A stretch of DNA of 7,794 nt from NCBI GenBank assembly GCA_013816725.1, contig JACDEA010000088.1, forward strand, positions 1-7,794, read 5' to 3'. The notes under the pieces were generated by a model, which saw only the letters and a program-made list of their open reading frames with translations, did not search any database and had not been told where the DNA came from. Every line of letters begins with the position of its first letter. Within the stretch, counting starts at the first letter, position 1. The stretch comes from Actinomycetota bacterium. Its GTDB lineage: Bacteria > Actinomycetota > Acidimicrobiia > Acidimicrobiales > JACDEA01. Below, in pieces: positions 1 to 6,317 of the stretch. A program made the position numbers and the translations under genes.

Positions 1-2721
1 GGACTCGAGGACCAGCGGATCCTTCTGCACCTGCGCCGGCGTGCCCTTGGCGATAACCATGCCCGAGTCCATGGCGATGATGCGGTCGGCCATGCCCATG
101 ATGAGCGGCATATCGTGCTCGATGACGACGAGCGTGACGCCGAGGTGCGACTTCACGCGGGCGAGCAACTCGCCCAACGCTTCGGTCTCCCGCTGGGCGA
201 CGCCCGACGAGGGCTCGTCCAGCAGCAGCAATGTCGGCTCGAGCGCGATCACGCAGGTGAGCTCGGTGATGCGGCGAGTGCCGGTGGACAGCTCACCGGT
301 CTGCTTGTCGGCGTAGTCCTGTAGGCCCATGAGCTCGACCAGCTCGCGCGCTCGCTGTTCCTTGCGTCGGTCGCGCGCCGACGCGCCGAGGAGCGTCGGA
401 AGCGTCCGCGTGGGTTCGCGCCGCTCGTACGCCAGCTGGATCGTCTCGATGACAGTGAGCGTCGGGAAGAGCGCGGCGTCCTGGAACGAGCGCACGAGGC
501 CGCGCCGCGCCCGGCTCTCCGGGGTGAGTCTGGTGATGTCATCGCCGCCGAACGTGATCGTGCCGCTGTCGGGGCGGGTGAAGCCGCTGAGCAGCTCGAA
601 CAGGGTGGTCTTGCCGGCGCCATTGGGCCCGATGAGGCCGAGCGTCTCACCCTTGACCACGTCCAGATCCACGCCGCCCACGGCCAGCACCCCGCCGAAG
701 CGCTTGCTGAGGCCCTCGGCGACGAGGATCAGTCCTCCCCCATTCGGCGCCGCCTTGGCCGCGGTCGCGAGCGCGGGCGGCGCGGGGGAGGCAGCCGGCT
801 CTACCGGGACCGCTTTTCCGTGGGCGGCTAGGGCCACGGCGCGATCGCGGATGGGCCGGATGAGCTGGGCCAGGCCGCCAGGGAAGTAGAGGATCAGGAT
901 CAGCCACCCCAACGACGTGGCGGCCAGACCCGAGCTGCCGATACCGGTGAAGAAGCGGGGGATCCCGATGATGTACAGCGCGCCAACGAGTGGTCCGGCG
1001 AGCAGGCCGATGCCGCCGATAACGGCGAGCGCGACGACTTGGATATTGGCGGTGATGGAGAAGTCACTCGGCTTCAGGTACGACAGCGTGTGGCCGTAAA
1101 GCGCCCCGCCGACACCGGCGAGGAAGCCACCCAGCGCGAACGTCTCGAGCTTTACGCGCGTGGCGGCCACGCTGAACGCGCGGGCGCCATCCTCGTTGTC
1201 GCGCAACGCGCGGAGCCGCCGGCCGAGGCCCGAGCGCCACACGTTGCGGGTCAGCAGGAGCGAAAGCGTGAACACCACGACGCCGAAGATGTAGAAGTTG
1301 TGCCCGCTCTCGAAGGCGCGATCGGCGAACACGGGTCGGCCCGGGACCTTGCCCGACCCGAGCATCCACGGCTGCTGGAACAACCAGCCCTCGGCCGCGA
1401 TCGCGAACGCCAGTGTCGTGACGGCCAACAACAGGCCGCGGATCCGCAACGCGGGAAGACCGATGAGAACCGATGCGGCCGCGGTGGCCAGGCCGGCGAC
1501 GAGGAACGCGAGCGGGAAGCTGCCGGTCCAGTTGGCCATGCGGATCGACACCGTCGCGCCGACCCCAGCGAGTGCGATTTGCCCCAGCGACAACTGGCCG
1601 GCGAGCCCGGACACGACCCCGAGCGACAGCCCGATGATCGCGATGGCGAGGATGATGACGAGCGTCGTCGCCAGCTGGTTCGTCACGGTCAACGGCAGCA
1701 GCAACCCGACGACCAACGCCGTCACACCTGCGCCCGAGCCCAGCCAGCGCACCGCCTGGATCGACTTGAGCCTGGCGGTCAGCGGCGCCCACGGCTGTAC
1801 CGACGACCAGCCGCCCCGGTCTTCTTCGCGACCGCCGGTACGGGTCTGGAACAACAGCGCGCCGAGGATGACGACGAACAACACGAGCTCAACGGTCCCC
1901 GAGTCCGGATAGCTCTGCACCAGCACCTGCTCCACGACACCAACGCCGATGCCGGCCACGAGCGCGACGGGCAGGCTCTGCATGCGGGCGATCACGGCCG
2001 CGACCAGCGCACGCAGCAACAGGTTGGGCCCCAGCGACTCGGCGGTGACAAAACCCAGCGCGGGCTTGAGCAGCACCGACGTGAGACCGGCGACCGCGCC
2101 GGCGATCGCCCACGCCAGCGTCGACATCCGCGACGAGAACACGCCCGCCATGCGCGCCGCTTCGGGATTGGCCGCCGCCGCCCTGATCGCCAGCCCGTAC
2201 CGGCTGTTCCGCAAGAAGAGCACGAGCGCGATCACGACGAGCGGGCTGAGCACCAATATACCCACGTAGGCGCGGGTCACGAGCACCGGCCCGACGTGGA
2301 ACGTCGGCAGCAAGCTGGGCTGCGGGAAGGCGGCACCCGGCGGGGCCGACGAGTTGATCACGAGCGACGTGAACAGGAGCAGCTGCGCGACGCCCAGCGT
2401 GCCCACCAGCGACATGAGTTTGGGTGCGTTGCGGAGCCGACGGATGACGAGTACCTCCGCGAGCCCTCCCATGGTCGCGGCGGCCAGGAGGGCGAGCGGT
2501 AGGGCCAACCAATACGGCACGTGCCACGTGAGAACGGCAACACCGAAGAGGGCGGCGCCGAAGCCGCCGATCTCTCCGTGAGCGAAGTTGATGACCTTGT
2601 TCGAGCGGTAGACGAGCACGAGGCCGACCGCAAGCAAGCCGTAGGCCATCCCGATGATGACGCCGAGGGTCAGCGTGGCCGCGCTCAGATTGAGCGCGCC
2701 CAGCACGCCGGACGCGATCAC
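1..2721 (-). CDS. Fused HAAT-family ABC importer: LivH permease - LivM permease - LivG ATPase (3' end cut by window edge)
   Basis: This frame stays open from a GTG at 2721 to the left edge, giving 907 residues without a stop. Residues 1-292 resemble LivH, with NFAHGEIGGFG near the N-terminus. Residues 293-320 are a linker and 321-625 resemble LivM (GLAGQLSLGQIAL and a cytoplasmic loop with RALRDNEDGARAF). Residues 626-663 form an Ala/Pro-rich linker and 664-907 are a LivG ATPase. The ATPase has Walker A GPNGAGKTT (698-706), signature LSTGT (811-815), Walker B with D835/E836, and switch His869 in IEHDMPL. The family forms the membrane channel and one motor of importers for branched-chain amino acids and other small hydrophobic or amide compounds, so the true substrate is unknown. 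The last visible residues (DPLVLES) match the usual LivG C-terminus, so little is missing. The GTG overlaps the upstream stop as GTGA and has AAGGGG five bases before it. The signature LSTGT differs from canonical LSGGQ. Confidence 0.93.
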   Translation of the reverse strand, partial: MIASGVLGALNLSAATLTLGVIIGMAYGLLAVGLVLVYRSNKVINFAHGEIGGFGAALFGVAVLTWHVPYWLALPLALLAAATMGGLAEVLVIRRLRNAPKLMSLVGTLGVAQLLLFTSLVINSSAPPGAAFPQPSLLPTFHVGPVLVTRAYVGILVLSPLVVIALVLFLRNSRYGLAIRAAAANPEAARMAGVFSSRMSTLAWAIAGAVAGLTSVLLKPALGFVTAESLGPNLLLRALVAAVIARMQSLPVALVAGIGVGVVEQVLVQSYPDSGTVELVLFVVILGALLFQTRTGGREEDRGGWSSVQPWAPLTARLKSIQAVRWLGSGAGVTALVVGLLLPLTVTNQLATTLVIILAIAIIGLSLGVVSGLAGQLSLGQIALAGVGATVSIRMANWTGSFPLAFLVAGLATAAASVLIGLPALRIRGLLLAVTTLAFAIAAEGWLFQQPWMLGSGKVPGRPVFADRAFESGHNFYIFGVVVFTLSLLLTRNVWRSGLGRRLRALRDNEDGARAFSVAATRVKLETFALGGFLAGVGGALYGHTLSYLKPSDFSITANIQVVALAVIGGIGLLAGPLVGALYIIGIPRFFTGIGSSGLAATSLGWLILILYFPGGLAQLIRPIRDRAVALAAHGKAVPVEPAASPAPPALATAAKAAPNGGGLILVAEGLSKRFGGVLAVGGVDLDVVKGETLGLIGPNGAGKTTLFELLSGFTRPDSGTITFGGDDITRLTPESRARRGLVRSFQDAALFPTLTVIETIQLAYERREPTRTLPTLLGASARDRRKEQRARELVELMGLQDYADKQTGELSTGTRRITELTCVIALEPTLLLLDEPSSGVAQRETEALGELLARVKSHLGVTLVVIEHDMPLIMGMADRIIAMDSGMVIAKGTPAQVQKDPLVLES

Positions 2722-4928
2722 TCGAACCCCTTCGACGCGCCCTCGAGAAAGACCGAGCGCAATAGATCGTCGCGGCCCAGGAGATCGCGGGCGCGACCGT
2801 CGAAGCGGATCTCGCCCTTCTCCATGAAGTACGCGTGATTGACCGTGGCCAGCGCGATATTCACCGATTGTTCGACCAGGACCACCGCGGTGCCGCCGGC
2901 GTTGATTATCCGCACCATCTCGAGCAGCTCACTGACGACTTTGGGTGCGAGACCGAGCGACAGCTCGTCGATCAAAAGCAGGCGGGGCTGCACGATGAAC
3001 GCCTTCGACAGTCCGAGCATCTGTTGCTCGCCGCCGGAGAGTGTCGACGCGAGCTGGTCACGGCGTTCGGCCAACCGGGGGAAGCGTTCGAATGACTCGT
3101 CGATTCCCCGTTCGACGGCGCCGCGGTTGCGACCGTGGCTGAAGCCGTACACCCGCATGTTGTCGACGACCGACATCGGTCCGAACACGGCCTTTCCACC
3201 CGGGATCTGCGTCACGCCTCGCTCCACCCGGCGTTCGGCATCGAGATACGTCACATCCGAGCCGTCGAGCCGGATGGTGCCGCGTGTCGGGAGACCGACG
3301 CCGGAGATCACGCGGAGCAACGTCGACTTGCCAGCCCCGTTGGTTCCGAGCAGGGCGACCATCTCGCCTTGGTCGACGGCGAAGTCGACACCGAAGAGCA
3401 CTTGCAGCCGGCCGTACGAGAAGTCGATTCCCCGGCAAGCCAGCAGCGGCAGGTGCGCGCCCTGCGCGCGGAGCACGCGCAACTCTTCCTCCTCGACCAG
3501 TTCGTCCACCATGCGGTCGAAGTCGTCGTCGACGGTGCGGGCAGCCGTCCACAACACCGCGGCCGACGCGACCCCAGGGATGATGAGCGTGCCGATAGCC
3601 GCCGTCGCACCGAGCGCCTGCTCGACGCCGCTCAGCAGGAGGATGCCTCCGAAGCCGCCGACGGCGGCGGTGAAGATTCCGGCCAGCGCAGCGGCGTGGG
3701 GGCGCGTGGCGGCCGGAATCACCGACAGCAACACCATTGTCACCGATACGGCCAGCAGCGAGAAACACGCCGAGGAAATGCCGAACAGCAGCACCAACAG
3801 TCCGAGGAACGGCATGTAGACGCCGAGAGGGAGCAACACTGCGCCGACGCCCAGCAGTACGGCTGACACGCGCACGAACCCGGCCGGGTCGCGCTGGAAC
3901 AGGGCCTCGCCCCGGCGCCCGAAGGCGGCAAAGGCAGCCATGGCGAAGATCGGCATCACCGCGAAGAATGCGCCGCGGCCGCCGGGACCGAGACCCCAGC
4001 GCTCTTCGAGGAAGAAGAAGAAGAAGGTGTTGAGCGGCACGAGGAACATCCCCAGGACCGCGCTGGCCGTCAGCATGCGGCGCACCGTCGGGATGAGCAG
4101 CAAGCGGCGGACCACCTCGAAGAATCCGAGCTTGATCACCTCGGGGCCGATCACCTCCTCCTCGCCGGCGACGGCGGCCCGTACTTGACCTGTGTCCCAC
4201 TTGCCGACGCCGGGATCGCGCAGGCGCACGGCGGCAAAGGCAGCGAGCAACGAGGTGGCACCGAGGATGAGGAACACGCCGCGCCAGGTGAAACCGAGGA
4301 GGGCGGTGAGACCGGCGACGCCGAGGGGCGCCAGGACATTGCCGACCGCGTCCGCGCCGCGGTACACCGACAGGGCACGTACGCGCATCTCCGGCGGGTA
4401 CGAGTCCATCAGTAACGGCGTGTGGGTGCTGCGAACGGTCCCGGTCGTCGCGCCGTCGGCCAACAGCACTCCGGCCAGGCCCAGCGCCCCGGCGACGAGA
4501 CCGGTGAACAGCGTGAGCGCGCTCCACGCGAATGCATTAACGCTGCTGATCAGGCCACGCCGACCGTAGCGCTGGATGTACGCAGCGGTCGGCAGCGTCG
4601 CCAGCGTGATGGCAAGGATCTTGAGGGTGCTCAAACCGGCCAGCGCCCCCTTGCCGATACCCAGCGAGCCGCTGATCTCGGGGCCAAGGACGTAGAACGC
4701 GTAGCCCTGGAGCTCGTCGACGATAACGAGCACGGACAACGCAATGAGCGGGTACCACCCAACACCCGACGCCCGCATCCCGTCGCGCAACGACGGCGTC
4801 TTCTCCTTGCCGTGCAAACCGAGCGCGGCGCGAGCGACCCCGCGCATGCGTTCGCGAACGGCCTCGACGTCCTCCAGCGGGCTGGCGGTTGTCTTGCTGT
4901 TCGATTTCGTCGTCGTCTTCGTACTCAT
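2718..4928 (-). CDS. MFS-like membrane domain fused to LivF-type ABC ATPase
   Basis: This is a 736-residue, two-part protein. Residues 1-55 are polar and probably cytoplasmic. Residues 57-461 contain about 12 hydrophobic segments, with an MFS motif-A-like loop AAYIQRYGRRG (115-125) and the MFS-like PPEMRVRALSVYRG (178-191). Residues 462-490 are an acidic linker. Residues 495-736 are a LivF ATPase: Walker A GTNGAGKST (528-536), Q574 in the Q-loop region, signature LSGGEQQ (630-636), Walker B IDE with D654/E655. Gln687 in VEQS replaces the switch His, which is normal for LivF. The ATPase should pair with the LivG half of the gene immediately downstream, which overlaps by GTGA. The role of the MFS part is unknown: a separate permease, an anchor, or an extra transport module are all possible. 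The ATG overlaps the lipoprotein stop as ATGA. Only a weak GAAG lies very close upstream, so translation is probably coupled. Confidence 0.92.
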   Translation of the reverse strand: MSTKTTTKSNSKTTASPLEDVEAVRERMRGVARAALGLHGKEKTPSLRDGMRASGVGWYPLIALSVLVIVDELQGYAFYVLGPEISGSLGIGKGALAGLSTLKILAITLATLPTAAYIQRYGRRGLISSVNAFAWSALTLFTGLVAGALGLAGVLLADGATTGTVRSTHTPLLMDSYPPEMRVRALSVYRGADAVGNVLAPLGVAGLTALLGFTWRGVFLILGATSLLAAFAAVRLRDPGVGKWDTGQVRAAVAGEEEVIGPEVIKLGFFEVVRRLLLIPTVRRMLTASAVLGMFLVPLNTFFFFFLEERWGLGPGGRGAFFAVMPIFAMAAFAAFGRRGEALFQRDPAGFVRVSAVLLGVGAVLLPLGVYMPFLGLLVLLFGISSACFSLLAVSVTMVLLSVIPAATRPHAAALAGIFTAAVGGFGGILLLSGVEQALGATAAIGTLIIPGVASAAVLWTAARTVDDDFDRMVDELVEEEELRVLRAQGAHLPLLACRGIDFSYGRLQVLFGVDFAVDQGEMVALLGTNGAGKSTLLRVISGVGLPTRGTIRLDGSDVTYLDAERRVERGVTQIPGGKAVFGPMSVVDNMRVYGFSHGRNRGAVERGIDESFERFPRLAERRDQLASTLSGGEQQMLGLSKAFIVQPRLLLIDELSLGLAPKVVSELLEMVRIINAGGTAVVLVEQSVNIALATVNHAYFMEKGEIRFDGRARDLLGRDDLLRSVFLEGASKGFE
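2726..2732 (-). promoter_or_regulatory. Ribosome binding site of the LivH-LivM-LivG gene
   Basis: On the minus strand AAGGGG (2732-2727) lies five bases before the GTG at 2721-2719. It sits inside the end of the MFS-LivF coding sequence. It supports the GTG start over later in-frame ATG codons, which would remove the first membrane segment of LivH. Confidence 0.5.
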
Positions 4929-5428
4929 CGCTTCACGAAGAAGTTGAGCCGGAACGACGCTTCACCGACGCGCCGGTCGCCCTGCATGCGCACCACCGTC
5001 GCCTCGTGCGGGTCTTTCTTCGTCGCCCGCTTCGATGCCCGGAGGTCTTGCAACAGTTCGAGCGTCAGGGTTGGTTCGCTGGTGAGGAAGATCTTGCGAT
5101 CGTGTAGGTAGGCGATGTCCGGACAGTTGGGCGTGCGCCGGCACGAGTCGGTCTTGGCCACCACTGACCGCAATGTGCGGCCGGGGCCGATCGGCGATCG
5201 ATCGAGGAACACGCCGTAGTAACGCGAGTCGGGGTCGTGGATGTCGACGGCGAGATTCGCCGGCGGTTCGTGGTCGACCCACGTGATGGTGACCGGCAAC
5301 GAAACCGACGAGCGGGCCTCGGGCGCGGTCATGTCGATGCTCTCGTCGACTTTGAACGCATAGCCGCGAGTGCTGCACGCCGGCAGGAGCGCCAGCGCGC
5401 CGAGGAGCAACCAGGCCCGCCGCTTCAC
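4925..5428 (-). CDS. Small predicted lipoprotein of unknown function
   Basis: This is a 167-residue protein with a textbook lipoprotein signal: KRR at residues 2-4, a hydrophobic core (5-15), and lipobox LPAC with Cys18 as the predicted lipidated residue. The mature part is about 150 residues, mostly beta-prone, with two further cysteines (96 and 102, in SCRRTPNC) that could form a disulfide outside the membrane. It ends in a basic FFVKR. I do not recognise the domain. An ATG at 5488 in the same frame would give 187 residues. I prefer GTG at 5428 because it puts KRR at the N-terminus, lies after the upstream gene's stop, and has AGGA eight bases before it. The stop overlaps the next ATG as ATGA, so it is probably made in step with the MFS-LivF protein. 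It is too small for a typical HAAT substrate-binding protein (about 350-400 residues). Confidence 0.75.
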   Translation of the reverse strand: MKRRAWLLLGALALLPACSTRGYAFKVDESIDMTAPEARSSVSLPVTITWVDHEPPANLAVDIHDPDSRYYGVFLDRSPIGPGRTLRSVVAKTDSCRRTPNCPDIAYLHDRKIFLTSEPTLTLELLQDLRASKRATKKDPHEATVVRMQGDRRVGEASFRLNFFVKR

Positions 5429-5433
5429 GCCAA

Positions 5434-5447
5434 CGGTCCTAGGACCG
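5434..5447. repeat. 14-bp perfect palindrome over the dioxygenase stop and lipoprotein ribosome binding site
   Basis: CGGTCCTAGGACCG reads identically on both strands. As RNA it could fold as a five-pair stem with a CUAG loop, placing the AGGA partly in the loop and partly in the stem. As DNA it could be a protein-binding site. It is too short, and lacks a T-run, to be an intrinsic terminator. It may also be chance in GC-rich DNA. Confidence 0.55.
5437..5440 (-). promoter_or_regulatory. Ribosome binding site of the lipoprotein gene, overlapping the dioxygenase stop
   Basis: On the minus strand AGGA (5440-5437) shares two bases with the TAG stop of the dioxygenase gene (reading TAGGA) and lies eight bases before GTG at 5428. 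It decides the start of the lipoprotein in favour of 5428 over the ATG at 5488. Confidence 0.5.
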
Positions 5448-6269
5448 GCGCCAGACGAGCGGGTTGAGGCGGCCGGCGGCGAGCTCACCCGGGTGCACGT
5501 CGGGCATCCACTTCTCGTAGTCCTTGCTGTGCCACTCGTGCTGCGGCTCGATGCCCCGCAACCCGTCGGCCATCCAGATGACGGTCATGGCCGCCCGCAT
5601 AGTGTCGGTGGGATTCGCCGGTGCGCCGTGCAGCGTCCAGCTCGTGTGCCAGGTCGCGTCGCCGGCCTTCATCGGACCGGGGCTCTCGAGTTCCATGCCG
5701 GTCTCCGCGATCATCTTTCGGAAGACGGCTTCGGATTGTTCCGATGCTTCGAACTCGCCGAGGTAGCCGAGCCGCTGGCTACCGGATGCATAGACCAGGC
5801 TTCCCATCTCGGGGGTCACGTCGGTGAGCGGCATCCACATCGTGATCACGTCGTCGCCGTCGAGCGGGAAGTAGTACTGATCCTGGTGCCACGGCGTGAG
5901 CGCGCCGCCCGGCTCCTTGAAGATGGCCTGGTCGTGGTAGATGCGGACAGCGTCGACACCGAGCAGGTCGGCCGCGATCCGGCCGAAGCGCTCGGCGAGT
6001 GTGAACCGTCGCATCGTCTCGTCCGCCCACCACAGGTTCTGAATCTGAAGGAACGCGCGACGCAACAGCGTGTCGCGCTGTTCGACGGGACGGTCCTCCT
6101 CGGAGTTCCGCAGCGCGACCTCGCGGATGTACGGACCCCACGCCGCCATCTCGTCGGCGGTCGCCACCTGGCGGAGCAGGGTGTGACCCTTCTCGCGCAA
6201 CTCGGCGACGCTGGCTTCGGGGACGGGATAGGGACTCGACAGATCAGGGAGTTGCCCCAGCGAGTTCAC
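5439..6269 (-). CDS. Phytanoyl-CoA dioxygenase (PhyH) family Fe(II)/2-oxoglutarate oxygenase
   Basis: The 276-residue protein (from GTG at 6269) has the PhyH iron site: His128 and Asp130 in TPWHQDQYYFP, distal His214 in TLHGAP, and Arg225 eleven residues later. That His-to-Arg spacing matches the 2-oxoglutarate-binding arginine of human phytanoyl-CoA hydroxylase. Family members are soluble enzymes that hydroxylate an organic substrate while turning 2-oxoglutarate and O2 into succinate and CO2. The bacterial substrates are very varied, so none is assigned here. The N-terminal VAELREKGHTLLRQV is the usual opening helix-strand. An in-frame TTG at 6314 would add 15 residues but has no ribosome binding site and would start three bases after the rhaB stop. 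GTG at 6269 has no clear site either, but fits a leaderless start. The TAG stop lies ten bases before the lipoprotein start. Confidence 0.9.
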   Translation of the reverse strand: MNSLGQLPDLSSPYPVPEASVAELREKGHTLLRQVATADEMAAWGPYIREVALRNSEEDRPVEQRDTLLRRAFLQIQNLWWADETMRRFTLAERFGRIAADLLGVDAVRIYHDQAIFKEPGGALTPWHQDQYYFPLDGDDVITMWMPLTDVTPEMGSLVYASGSQRLGYLGEFEASEQSEAVFRKMIAETGMELESPGPMKAGDATWHTSWTLHGAPANPTDTMRAAMTVIWMADGLRGIEPQHEWHSKDYEKWMPDVHPGELAAGRLNPLVWRRS

Positions 6270-6276
6270 GACGTCA

Positions 6277-6306
6277 AGCGTAGGCCCGATGTGAGGTAAC
6301 GAGCAA
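6277..6306 (-). promoter_or_regulatory. Possible promoter for the dioxygenase gene, leaderless arrangement
   Basis: On the minus strand TTGCTC (6306-6301), an 18-base spacer, and TACGCT (6282-6277) are followed by seven bases and GTG (6269). This is the spacing expected of a -35/-10 pair that starts RNA at the start codon, a common arrangement in actinomycetes. Each box matches the consensus at only three of six positions, so this is weak. It would allow the dioxygenase-transporter genes to be transcribed apart from the rhamnose genes. Confidence 0.25.
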
Positions 6307-6317
6307 TACCCCAAGAT

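Noticed and set aside
681..690. Nothing separate at the LivG-LivM junction: considered a split into two genes.
   Set aside because: The frame is continuous from 2721 through the Ala/Pro linker (residues 626-663) into the ATPase with no stop, so a single fused gene is the simplest reading.
1039..2502. A 487-residue open frame on the plus strand.
   Set aside because: Its product is crowded with Arg, Glu, His, Asp and Gln and has no recognisable domain. It is the antisense shadow of the LivH-LivM coding sequence, which has clear family motifs.
2858..2876. Loss of the switch histidine in the LivF ATPase (VEQS, Gln687).
   Set aside because: Gln at this place is usual in LivF proteins, so it is not a defect.
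4008..4027. GAA repeat (five copies) as a possible phase-variation tract.
   Set aside because: It encodes five phenylalanines in a membrane segment, and changes by whole triplets would not shift the frame. The tract is short.
3058..4527. A 489-residue minus-strand frame inside the MFS-LivF gene.
   Set aside because: It is an arginine-rich shifted reading of the same DNA. The ATPase and membrane motifs are in the other frame.
6315..6317. TTG at 6314 as the start of the dioxygenase.
   Set aside because: There is no ribosome binding site, the extra 15 residues look like non-coding sequence, and the family's usual N-terminus is already complete from GTG 6269. It cannot be fully excluded.
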